This document shows, one piece after another, positions 11,701 to 22,526 of a stretch of 64,000 nucleotides of DNA. The stretch's first letter is position 1, and each line of letters opens with the position of its first letter. Below the pieces are notes generated by a model that did no database searches, was not told where the DNA came from, and saw only the letters and a list, made by a program, of their open reading frames with translations. This DNA is from Onchidella celtica (Eukaryota; Mollusca; Gastropoda; Systellommatophora; Onchidiidae), in the NCBI GenBank assembly GCA_963931925.1, contig OZ007569.1, forward strand, positions 74,658,400 to 74,722,399. The letters run 5' to 3'. Position numbers and translations under genes: made by a program.

Positions 11701-14153
11701 CGTTCCTTTACATTGAAATAGTGACCTTTTATGACAGTTTGAGCGCAATTGTGATTTATTCATGAAAGGCTACTTCATATTTTGATGTAGCCATCGCCTT
11801 TTAATTTAGAAACATCTTGGAATCCCCTTAAACTAGTTTAAATGTCAGAAATGGGCATTCCCTTGTGGACATGGCTTTCAAAATCCCTTTCTAATGTTGT
11901 TTTTTAAAAAAATTAAACAATTCTGATTTCCAAGACAAAATTTGAAGCCCGCCACCCAATTTACATGACAATTTTGGAACTGGGACAGCTGTTAATGTTA
12001 TGGTTGAACTGTAAATTATTCATTCACACAGTTACAACTAACAATAACAACATATGTATGTACGAGTTTATATCCGAAAAAAAAAAAAAATTATTTTAAA
12101 CACACCCAATTTCCTTCTCTGCAAAGAAGGCAGTATTCTTGAAAAACTTTCTTTCAAATAAGAAAATGTCATAACACGTCTTCGGTGGCATATTGAATCT
12201 CAGTTCTCCCGTATGTGCTCACACTGCAGTCTACAGGGCGAGTATTAAAGTATTATTAATATGAAAGTATTAAAATATATATTTTACTGACGGATGTTCC
12301 TGCTTCACAAGTCTCTTTCTGAGCAGGTTAAAAAGCTTACTTAGTCCTGAGGCAGATCACAAGCTGGCTATCAGTATAAGCACTGTTTCAATAAATTACC
12401 TGGTATGACAAATAGAAATATACCAGTAAAATACATGTATGTGTATGTTGGTTGAGCATCAATTTAAATCCTTCTTCTGCCACGATAGAGATCTATAAAA
12501 TAACTAATTATTACAATCATTACAACTTAGTTAAGTTAAAAATCCACAGTAGAAGTTTTCAGATAACTATCAATGCACGGTGCTGAACTCAATGTAACAG
12601 AGTAACTACAAGCACATTCACAGAGTTCTTGGATCTAAGGTGCCAGGGGAAGAGATGCCGTCATGATGTTTAAGCGCATGTGTCCTCCTTGATAGAAAGT
12701 CAATTTCCTGTTGAACTTAACTGTCAAAAACAAGGTCTGGGGAACTTACGTTTTTAAAACACACCTACTGCAGTAGATTACTATTTAAATGATATCGTGA
12801 AGATATAAATTCAAAACTTCAGTCTGACAAATACACGTAAACAGAATCCCCAATTTGCTGCAATTGTGAAGATAGCCATGTCTGCCTTAAGCTTTAGATT
12901 AAAAAAACAACAACAAATAGAGAAAGATGCAGAATAAATCTTACTATGACAGGGTTGTGTGTGAATTAATTTCTATGACAAACGAGTAATTTATGAAGTT
13001 CATAAAGAGTTATAGAAAGGAAACTGGTCAGGAAGCAGTAAGTAAGTCATGTGGGTTGCAATAAATATTTCTGTACTGGCAAAAAAAGAAAAATTTACCA
13101 CAGCTGACTGATGACAGGGCTGCTACTGGCCAGGCTCCTGATCAACACAAGGACAAAAATTTCAGATAAAAATCAGGTGATGGCACAGCATCAGTAATAT
13201 GTTGTCTCTGCACAAGTTGTGGAAATGAACCAAAATGATGGTTGGAGTTTAAAACAGTGGAATTTTAATTTTTGTCACTTTAGAGTATTATGTCTGCTGT
13301 CATTTTCTTTTAATAGATGAGAAAATTTTGCCCGAGCCATAAGTTTGCTTGAATATATCTCAACTTTCACCACTGCAGCATATTAATGATTCTTTGCCAT
13401 CACTTCAGAAATATATCACACTGCTCCTTTGCCTAAAAGCAGTGTTTCTGAAGAAAGAAAATTCAACAGTTTTCAGGAGTAAAGAAATGTCACAACTTGT
13501 TTTCTTTTTTCTCTCTGATGCTTTGGTGTAGATAAGTAAGCAAGCTTATTACTCAACCAAACTTTATTACTTTGCTGCGCGGAACTGTATTGATTGAATA
13601 CCAGACAACGTCTCTTGCTCCAGATTTATATGAAAGTTTTACCTTGCAATACTCCCTTCCTATCCCTACTGACATCTTGAATGTCTATGAATTGTAAACA
13701 TGTCAATGACAAGAAAACACGGGACAAAATAGCAACAATGCTTATTTCACATCAATCTTTTATCCACATCACAAGAGTGAACAAAGTTCTGGTTCAGCTA
13801 AAATTCACATAATATACGAGGCACAGCAAATGCCTCCATTTCTTCTGATGTCACAGATCTCTTTGAAAGATGTCAATACCAACATCACTTGTCAAAGTAA
13901 TGAAGGGCCAATAAAACAATCAGTGACAACTGGAATGCCCTCTTTACATCCATTGTTCAGTCACTGACATCACATTATTATTATGACCTGCCATGTGTAA
14001 CACTTCTAGTCTTCAATACCTTTCCTTGAAATATGATTAAAAGAAAAAAAACATTCGATGCAATTCCCTATGAATGGCCATTTGTTTACAGCCCTATTTG
14101 TATTACAAAGAATGGAAACTATGATAAAATAAAATAGAGAAAAGGGTGACAAG
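5730..14153. other. Long AT-rich non-coding stretch, possibly Kelch-like 3' UTR in part
   Basis: No ORF resembles a known family and no splice-consistent exon set is seen. Overlapping ORFs near 9500-9840 and 10251-10685 are unconserved by eye and have no supporting context. Short A-tracts (5989, 10841, 12078) are present. The part adjoining 14153 is expected to include the 3' UTR of the minus-strand Kelch-like gene; its limit is unknown. A CCGCCATTTTGTTTG motif at about 9511-9525 resembles the inner repeat of the element at 4616-5729. Confidence 0.4.
13563..13568 (-). terminator. Candidate poly(A) signal of the Kelch-like gene
   Basis: TTTATT on plus reads AATAAA on minus, about 585 nt past the Kelch-like stop codon. 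It is the first AATAAA I found downstream of the stop on that strand. AT-rich DNA yields many by chance, so support is weak. Confidence 0.3.
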
Positions 14154-15814
14154 CTACTCTACTTCTGCTTGAAGTTCTTCAGGATCATAGGAAGGGAGTT
14201 TGATTGTGCAATAGCCTACACCTGTCAGACTTCTAGGAAGAGCACCCACAGTTTCCCAGATGCCAGAGAATACATCATATTTGCTCACCAATTTCTGTCC
14301 TGTTTTGGTCTGCACATTATAGCCACCCAATACATAAATATTGTCCCGATAAACCACACACGAAGCTTCTTTGTGAGATATGGAGAGTGGAGCAACAATA
14401 GTCCACTGATCAGTAGCAGGGTCATAGCACTCTGACTGCATAACTGGTTGGGCTTGCTGGTTAACATTCAGGTTACAGCCACCAAACACAAAGAGTTTGT
14501 CATGAGACGCACACATCACATGCCACCCACGTGGTGTAAGCATTGGTGCCATGTCCTCCCATGCATTAGCCTGTGGGTCATAACGTTGCATGTCTGGTGT
14601 GAAGTGATTGCCTGAATACCCTCCTGATATGAAGATATGATTTCCGTATGTGGCACCTGCATGTGCATGGTAAGACATGGGCATAGAAGATATTAGTTCC
14701 CATGTGTTTTCTGCTGGATCATAACACTCGGCAGTGGCTAGGCTTCCATCTTTAAACTTCCCACCCACTGAGTATATCTTATCATTCAAAGCCCCTGCAA
14801 AGAAATAGGCTCGTTTATTTAACATGGGACAAACCTGAAACCATGTGTCAAATCGTGAGTCATAACGGAGAACTGAATTGACTGCCGATTCACCATGTGC
14901 ACACTGAGTTGTGCAGCCACCTAAAACATACAGAAAGTTATTGTAAACAAGCACCTGCATGTGGCTGAGAGCACTGGGTAATGTGGCAATCTCTTGACGG
15001 TTGAGCAGGCTACTGGAAGTTATTTTGGAGTCGAATACCAGCAGTTCATCATGCAAGCAAGGATTGGGATGGATTTCCCGACCCCCAACACTAACTAATC
15101 TCTCAACAAAAGAGCGCAGGCGGGTGGAGGCTGTGTTCATTAATGGCTGTGAATGAGGTACAACATGGTAATTGAGAGCAGTCAGAACCATTTGGCGCAG
15201 TTCTGGGTTGGACATCATCAAATCCACTCCTTGGACATGATGAACCAGATCAGCAGGGTTGATCAGAGGAAACCGAATCAGCTTCATCAGGGCTGGGGCA
15301 TGAATAAGACGCTTGGCATCCATTCTCAACCATTCCCATGTGATGTGAAAAATATCCATTTCACGGAAACATAATTTGTCACTGTTCAAGCAACTCACCA
15401 TCTGTTCATATGTCAGCAGGTTCAAAGTGCTTTCCTTGGCAATTTGCATCAAATTTCTTGCTATGAACACATCAATTTGTTTCAAAGCATTCTGCATGCT
15501 GTATAGCTTTGCTGTATTAATGAAGTCATAAAAATTTGTTGTGTTCATGCCACTCAGGAAATTCCGTTCACAAAATTCTATGACTGGTGTGACTTGCAGA
15601 TGTGTTGCAGCAGCAATGACATCAAAAATGTCATCTCCTTCAAGAGTTGTTGTAGATGTATACACTACCTCAATCACTTTCTCAAGACCTTTGGCAGTGA
15701 TGCCTTTCAATTCAATTTCTTTTTGATTGCATTCTCGCATGCCACTTGTAAACATGGACAAGAAGTAATCGGAACAGGAGACAAGGATGACCCGATGGCA
15801 GTTGAATCTTGTAC
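14154..15814 (-). CDS. Kelch-like coding exon 2 (most of BTB, BACK, Kelch)
   Basis: The acceptor tttctag|GTACAAG at 15815-15816 restores Gly69 and continues TRFNCHRVILVSCSDYF, the canonical BTB core. All of BACK and the six Kelch blades sit in this single 1661-bp exon. The ORF extends upstream of the acceptor into the intron, but that part does not match the family. Confidence 0.92.
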
Positions 15815-16742
15815 CTAGAAAATAAATTGCACAAAACAGCAGCTGTAGTAAAACATGTAATGCATGCATTTTGAACTCAGTTGTGACTGAACAATATTAT
15901 TTTACTTTTATTTTCTATTTCATGCATCTCATGATCTAGTCCTTTGCTCAGGACTACGTCACGGAAAGTTGCCTAAGGTTGCCTAGTTTCCTATTAGTAA
16001 TTACACCAATAACCGACTGGATGTGACAAAAAAATTTCTTTATGAGAAATGACTTTAATGTGCACTTCACATGAAATGACAGAAATCACTAAATTTGTAA
16101 GATTGGTTTCTTTAAAAGTACGCTCTCAGTTAACAATTATTTAAATTTACCAAGTAGAAATAAACGTGCACAAACATAAAATGTCCTATAATTAAATACA
16201 TGTCATAATTTTCACATCTTATATTATTCCAAAATTTAGAAACAAGGAGCGCGATATTTTGTACACAAAATTAGTGGCAACTGCTAGTACTGAACTACTA
16301 GAGAAAAAAGAATGTGCAAAAGAGAGAAATCTGTTTAGACTGATTAGTATAATAGTAAGAAGACTGCTATAAATAATCAAGTACAAAAATTATGACATCC
16401 TTGCATTTTACCACACAGATTTAAAACATTTGACAAAGCTGCCGAAAGATGATATTTCAAATTAAGGCTACTGCATGCTTAACAATATTATTATCTAATA
16501 GAAATGAACTGAAGAATGCCACTTGAGTTACTCTAACCTTCAGCAATAAGTGTTACATCACAGAGTATGCCATCTTGTTTGAGCTTGTTGAGACCTTGTA
16601 AGACCTTCATGCCATGCTCAGGCCGTTCCTCCATTCGAAAGACGTCGCTGGTGGAGCCACTAGACATTTCCCCTCCCTCAGCCATAGTGTGGGTTACCCT
16701 GCGTTTTTTCCTCTGATGTCTGATGGCTAGTCTACCAGGCAT
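14154..16742 (-). CDS. Kelch-like BTB-BACK-Kelch protein (KLHL), gene span
   Basis: Two coding exons, 16742-16538 and 15814-14154, join in phase (205 + 1661 nt = 621 codons plus stop). Predicted domains are BTB at about residues 50-155, BACK at about 160-262 and six Kelch blades at about 305-605, with blade GG pairs near 312, 367, 419, 466, 513 and 565. Such proteins recruit substrates to Cullin-3 RING ubiquitin ligases: BTB-BACK binds Cul3 and the Kelch propeller binds the target. The segment after BACK (VQGVDLMMSNPELRQMVL, then LNYHVVPHSQPLM) reads closest to my memory of the KLHL9/KLHL13 group, with KLHL26 an alternative, so no symbol is given. The start ATG at 16742 is in frame with a second ATG at residue 20; either could be used. 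No lesion is seen and length is normal for the family. Confidence 0.92.
15815..16537 (-). other. Intron of the Kelch-like gene
   Basis: A 723-bp AT-rich intron bounded by GT at 16537-16536 and AG at 15816-15815 (minus strand). Nothing else is recognised in it. Confidence 0.8.
16538..16742 (-). CDS. Kelch-like coding exon 1
   Basis: This exon encodes residues 1-68 and the first base of Gly69, ending GAAG|gttaga. It includes a basic, likely disordered N-terminus and the start of the BTB fold (KQDGILCDVTLIAEG). A 3' splice site (gatttcag|CGATG) lies just upstream at 16752-16754, which implies a further 5' UTR exon. Confidence 0.88.
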
Positions 16743-16751
16743 CTAACATCG

Positions 16752-17347
16752 CTGAAATCAGAAAACATTCATGAGGGCTTGGCACAAACATTTGTGATGA
16801 TAATATCTGTAAAATTATTTACGTAAATGCCCTGCCTACAATCACTGAACTAAGATTTCAAGACGTTTTCCGGGAGATTTTTTAAAAATTCCAGGAAATT
16901 GTGCAAGAGGCTGAAAGACAAAACTGACCCACATTGCTAAGGCCCAATGTTCTGGTCTTTGTATTAATATTAAAGGAGAGAGGTCCCCACTGCGGCCAGT
17001 TTTTCAAAACATTTCAAGATTTTTTTTTTTAAATTCAAGGATTTTCCCAAGGAGATTTTTCAATGGGGCTAAATTCAGGAAGTTTTCAAGGACTCCTTGA
17101 ATTTAAGGAAGTTACAGCCCAGCAACATTTAAACCAACTGCTAGTGCTAGCATTGCCTCTGTAGTCTGTGTCAGCATCTGACATCTGACAAGTGCTTCAC
17201 ACCACTTAGTGTTTCTAATCTCTAACTGCTCATGAATATAATACTAAGATCGGGAAGACTTCTTAACGCCTCTCATGGCCAAATTTTCTTCCAATAACCA
17301 ATGTGCTCCAAACTTTGCAACTACACAGATCCCCACAAGGACGTGTC
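16752..17347. other. Upstream of Kelch-like exon 1, no gene seen
   Basis: This is probably intron between a 5' UTR exon and coding exon 1. It contains degenerate short direct repeats around TTTCAAGGA/TTTTCAAGG at 16985-17105 and nothing coding. Confidence 0.4.
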
Positions 17348-17351
17348 TTAA

Positions 17352-18115
17352 CCCTCACCCTGCACGGGGCGGCAATAGTCGGTATTGACTTGCAAGCGCT
17401 CACGCCGCACGGGCGGCAAAAGTCGCCCAGGTCAAGCTGACCGCGCAAGCCGTATTTTCACGCGTCGGGTCACTGACCTTTTTGAGACATAACCACCGTG
17501 TTATTGTTCACTGTATCTCTTCTAAATCAAACGCATTGTGACATGGACATGTTAACCAGTGAACCACTGGTCGGAATCACAAAGACTAAGCTTTCAAAGG
17601 CTCTCCCCACACTTTCAAAAGATGTAACATCGACATGCAAACTGTTGCTCAACAAATTTGCAATATTACCTCATTTTCTCACAAGCTGACCACCATCTGG
17701 AGTTGTCTGTATCTAAGAACCAATCGGAAACAAGCTCTGAAATAATCTTTGCCCCAAATGCCCACATTGGTTTATTAGTATGTGTCAATCAGGATGAAAC
17801 CATTTGTGTAGGGCTTGGGAGGGCGTGGCTTGTTATCAAGCTTCGTTCTCACGAAAACTACAGCTGTCAGCTTGGAATCATAAGTCAGATCATTGGTTAG
17901 AGACTGACAGACTAAGGTTTTGCTGGTTAATTCATTATCAAGCGTGATACGGCATAGCAGCGAATGTTTTCATACCGATCAATAAAAACCGAACCACGTG
18001 GACAGCGTATGTGGTCATTGTCTAGCGGCACGGGTTAGTGACCCCAGATAAGATTCTCCGTGAGTAAGGTCACTGACCGGGCAGCGGGCTTTACGGGTAG
18101 CGCGCGGGGTATGGG
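17352..18115. mobile_element. piggyBac-like MITE flanked by TTAA
   Basis: The element is 764 bp between TTAA at 17348-17351 and TTAA at 18116-18119. Its ends read CCCTCACCCTGCACGGGG and, inverted from the right, CCCATACCCCGCGCGC, so the terminal CCC next to TTAA is kept. That pattern is the hallmark of piggyBac family insertions. The subterminal regions are GC-rich, unlike the surroundings, and both carry the palindrome GGTCACTGACC (17468-17478 and 18068-18078). No transposase ORF fits inside, so it would be non-autonomous. The TIRs match imperfectly, which suggests an old copy or a distant family. Confidence 0.6.
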
Positions 18116-18119
18116 TTAA

Positions 18120-19760
18120 GGAGTAGCCTGGTGAGTTATCCTCTACAGGGATGTTTTTGTAGTTAATGTGCAGCTTGGCGATTACCTAACGAGTGTCTTA
18201 AAACTAAAAGGTGCAAAGTGCTTAAGTGGTAATTCTGACATGAGACACATTTGGAAGTCTTTCTCTAAGATAACTCTGCCTAGTTTCAATAAGCCACAAA
18301 TTATACTTTTAACCCAAAAAGAACTTTCGGGGCCTTATGTGTAACATATGACTTACTCAGCTACTGTGGTGCTGGAATTGCAGGAAAGTCAATTTTTTAA
18401 AAAATAAACATTTTTCAGCTTAAAATCAATCCTTCATTTCCTTCATTCACCAACACTGAAAAAAAAAATTAAAAAAATTTCCCCATAGGCAACACTGCAC
18501 AGAGAAGCAAGCTATGGGTGGCAAGCATCAGTATTTCTGCTAAGTTCATTCTCCTCTCTAACTCCAAGTAGTCTGTAGAAAGGGATGAAAGATGGAAGGC
18601 TTAGATGTCGAAGCTGAAGGTGCTGGTGCTGACTTCAGGTCATCAACTGGATGCTTGATTTTTTTTCAAGTGCCTCATCACATAAAGTTCTGATCATGTA
18701 TTCGTGTACTCCCTTACAGTTACATACAATGTTTCCACGGTAGGCCTGAAACAGTTTTCCCAGGCTCTTTCCCAAGAAATCCATACTGGACTTTCCATAT
18801 AGATGCCATGCTCATGTAATAATTAGAGACTGGTTCAGTGGTTGCAGAGGTTTCATAATAAGCAATGATGAATTAAATTCATTGTCACTCATGCAATAAG
18901 TATGTATCCAGGACATGAACAAAGAGACAGATCTAGGCTAGGTTTGGTATCACTAAAATGACTGATGGGTCATTGGGTGTATTGTAAGCAATGATTTGGT
19001 TTCATATCATGGGAAAATGTGTCTGACTCATGGTTGATCGAATTCTAAAGTTATATAACTTATAATGGGTGTTGTCCCAGAGGCCCCCTACTATCCCCTT
19101 GTAGTTGTACCACCTAATTTCTCAGTCACAGTCTGTATGGGCTCATTTGCCTACTGAGTCACACCAAGCTTCAAGGGTGCAAAGAAGTTATTCACTTCAA
19201 GTTATAGTAGAATCATTGTTTGAAATTGACGAAATTGACTGAGTGATTAGTGCAAATGATTCCTATCATATCCATCACTAGCCTATAGTGCGTAAGTGTA
19301 GTGGGGGGGGGGGGTCTAGATGTATCTACATTCGTTTAAATTGTAAGACTGAGCACACACTTCAAAGTGCTGGCAATGGCATATAAGAATAATAAGATGT
19401 TTCTGAACCTTTTATTAGTACCAAAAGGGACAGAGTTTTGATAGGTCTAGATCTAGTTGACTTGTTGAAACAAATGGTTGACTCCTCACACGGATCCCAA
19501 AATTCGGTTTCAGCAGACAGGTATAGATCTACATCTGACAGACAAGGCCTGTGTTGTGCTGAATAAAGAAAGCTCGGGAACAAAACATTAGACCCTATAA
19601 AATAGGGAATGACTCATCCGTCCTGCTATAGAAATGAGCACAACATGTAGCATAATGAAAGATACTAATCAGGCTTACTCACTTACTGATAATGTATGAT
19701 ACCCTTATGCTAATTCACCACACTCGATTGTCATGAAGGACGGCTTCTTTGAAAAATCAG
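18120..19760. other. Non-coding, no feature recognised
   Basis: AT-rich sequence without gene-like ORFs. It holds an 11-base G run near 19303-19313 and a 28-bp stretch at 18157-18184 that recurs with four differences at 30304-30331. Confidence 0.4.
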
Positions 19761-19769
19761 ACGCTAAAA

Positions 19770-19875
19770 GCAACAGAGATTGGACTTGCGAAGGAAGTAA
19801 ACACCGGAAATGCACAAGTAACTTTTGGAAAACATGCGCAATGGCCATCTTCACCATGCATGGCTTTCGCGATCT
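19770..19875 (-). promoter_or_regulatory. Candidate TATA-less promoter of the Kelch-like gene
   Basis: This short region has ETS-like sites (GGAAGTAA and CCGGAAAT on plus) and a YY1-like core (GGCCATCTT) close together, with CpGs that are rare nearby. It lies about 3 kb upstream of coding exon 1, and a 5' UTR intron is implied by the acceptor at 16752. The assignment is inferred from motif clustering only. Confidence 0.25.
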
Positions 19876-21808
19876 AACGGCCCCAATCGTTAATTATTAT
19901 TTTATAATTTAAACACAAAAGTTTGGGAATAAATCATGGGCCTGAAATGGGCCCGAAATGGGCCTGATTCACAAGAGTTAAATTGGGCAGTTGTAGTTTA
20001 AAAAATCTGCATGTTTTTCCTCTACAGTAAACTTCTGTTGTAAATGGGTGTGAAAAGATTCTGCATTGGTGAAAACATTTCTTATCAGGTTAGCTTGTTA
20101 CTGCTTTCTAAGCATTGTATTGCATGCTTTAAGAAAAATTAAATATAATATAATATAAACATTCATTTTAACATTTGCTTTCTGTAAAACCAGAGAACAC
20201 AAATGAGACATACCTTTGAAGATAAATGAATCGAGAAAAAAAAAATGTACAAGTAAATTACACTTCCAGTTAAGTTTTTCGAAGAGGTGAAATATGAGAA
20301 AAGTATCAAGATAAGCAGTATATTGAGATACTGTTGGAAGAGAAGATTTAATACTAGAATTTGAGTTGTAAAACAGTATTCTAATGGGAGAGGATGGACG
20401 ATTTTTTATTTTATCTAATATGCTTTCATTGTAACGCTTGTTTGCGTGAGTAAGGTACGGCTACTCATAGAGGTTTATAGGCACTTGTCTTGTCTGGTCG
20501 CCATTACTTGAATTACTTCCCTTGTGTGAGGTAGCGCGGGACCCTTTATATACACGTGTACATTGCTGTGGGGATGCGCGCGTTTTGATTGGTCAGTCGG
20601 AAATTGTGACCATCATGTATCCAATTCCCGTATCATGTCTAAAACTTACCTTTTCTTTCTTGTCAACCGTCAGAAAGACAGAAACTTGAGTTTATTTTTA
20701 AGAGTATGCAATACCCTTCCCGTAAAATATAGGTGTTTCTGATAACTTTTGTCACTAAGGTAGGCCTAGATACGACGTGTTGATGGACTAAAATATCTAG
20801 CACGAGTTTGTCAATTCTTATTTATCTCGTCACCTTTGAAAAATTATATTAAAACTACTACAGAGTTCCTAAGTAGCCGGTTAGAATTTTAGTAGGAAGT
20901 TCCTACGTTGTACTTATATTCATTTTATTATATTTCGATGCTTGTATCTCAGTGAGATCACCAGTAATAGTCTCGGATTTTAAATAAACGACAAGCTAGA
21001 CGTGTTTTATCACCACTAAATCCAGCCTGAGTCAAACTTACACCGTAGCTCGATAGAACGACAGACTAACTTCTGTATATTACTGGGATATCTGTTTGAT
21101 TTCTGTGCGTACAGTATTAGTCGACCTAGAAATTTTTTGTGTGAGCACACTGACAATTTATTATTCGGGTTTAGGCCCTATGACGTAGTGTTCAAATTGT
21201 GGACTAAGGCCTGTTCCCTCCCATGTCCGAGCGGGCACTACAGTATACGTTGCCAGTATGGGTTGGACAGCACTCCATCAAAGAGGCCGAGGCGAGCTGA
21301 TCAGAGCCAGTAAAGCCAGATTGATAGAGATTCAGAAGCTAGCCGACGCTTGTCATTCGAAGGAAATATGCCTTGTTACTTGCGTTAGCTGCTGACTTAC
21401 GCACGCGATGGGTGTAGAGACGCGAGGTACAGTGTATTGTGATTACTGCCTTATATTATGTTGGCATTTGGACATTGTTTTATTGTTTAATTCAAGTTCT
21501 CGAATGCGCAACAGTCTGTAGGCGCCCCGTAGCTGTGGTAGATGTTAACGATGGCTCGCTAACCTCAAGATATTACAATTTGCTTGTATGCATGTGTAAC
21601 ATTGCCTTGTTGTAGAAGACCGTGAGGATTTCTTGACATGTTATTGTGGGTGATTCATCACAGTGAGCGGCAACTACGCACTTGATTATATTACGGGGTG
21701 TTTGTGTCAGGCTCGTACTATGCTATAGGGAGCAGTGTATTTTATATTACATGATTAGTGTTTGAGATGCGTTAGTACAGTTTCACACGGCCCCAGAATG
21801 GTTATTTC
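19876..21808. other. Non-coding flank of the LTR element
   Basis: No gene is seen. A TATA-like CCCTTTATATACACG at 20542-20556 sits near a CCAAT-type motif (GATTGGTCAG, about 20587-20596), which could mark an unidentified promoter. The last five bases (ATTTC, 21804-21808) are the left target-site duplication of the next element. Confidence 0.35.
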
Positions 21809-22207
21809 TGTTATGTGGTGATAACAAACAAAGAGAAGTCAGTTGTAGCCGGGAAGATAAGCAACTTTATTCTGGTAATATTTATAGGTCATTAGTTATA
21901 TACAGTATCGCAGTAGATGTACATAATAATGCATAAAGTAATGAGGGTCACCAAATATCAATAAAGATAAAGTCATTCACACACTTTCATACTTTAGAAT
22001 AGGTGACCTAATGTATTACCAACTCACTGAGAGTAATGCAACATGAAAAGTAATGTAAGTAAAGTGGTGGTGTTAATTAATCACACAACGCATAAGAGGT
22101 AAATTATTTCCCTTACTACGTAATTAAGTGTAGGTCTAACCAAGGGCAGTAACTAAGTAAATTACATGTATGCATAATTTCCCTTGATTATATATGGATA
22201 TATAACA
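21809..22207 (-). repeat. 3' LTR of the compact element
   Basis: It is the same 399 bp as the LTR at 24626-25024. Immediately internal on minus is a purine run, GAAGGGAGGT (22217-22208), the likely polypurine tract for plus-strand priming. Confidence 0.95.
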
Positions 22208-22298
22208 CCTCCCTTCTAGCCTGAAGTACATATGGTGAAGGCTAAAACTAAAATTCATGCTACATAAACATGATAAAGTCGCGTCTTGTCGAGATCGG

Positions 22299-22506
22299 TC
22301 CTTGCCACCCCATGTCAGAATGGTGTGGTAGGTCTCGGTCTCGTCCGCTCCTATCCACCCTATGCCAGGATAGTGTGGTAGGTTTACGGACACGTCAGTC
22401 CTGGAGTGCGGTCCTTGCCACCCCATGCCAGGATGGTGTGGTAGGTTTCCGTACTCTGTCATAGGTTCAGTCCTTGCCACCCCATGTCAGAATGGTGCGG
22501 TAGGTT
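22299..22506 (-). repeat. Four hairpin-forming tandem repeats in the element's 3' UTR
   Basis: Four copies of about 50-60 bp share CCTTGCCACCCCATG...ATGGTGTGGTAGGT. Each can fold with CCACCCCAT pairing to ATGGTGTGG. In copy 2 the arm changes to CCTAT and the partner to ATAG, keeping the pair. The repeats lie between the ORF stop and the polypurine tract. Confidence 0.75.
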
Positions 22507-22526
22507 TCTGAACCTTTACAAACAAA

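Noticed and set aside
14285..15818. Plus-strand and alternative-frame ORFs across the Kelch-like exon
   Set aside because: Shadows of the well supported minus-strand gene.
22136..22480. Minus-strand ORF with PHHPGMGW-type repeats
   Set aside because: It covers the hairpin repeats downstream of the element's ORF, and copy 1 is in a different frame. RNA structure explains the repeats better.
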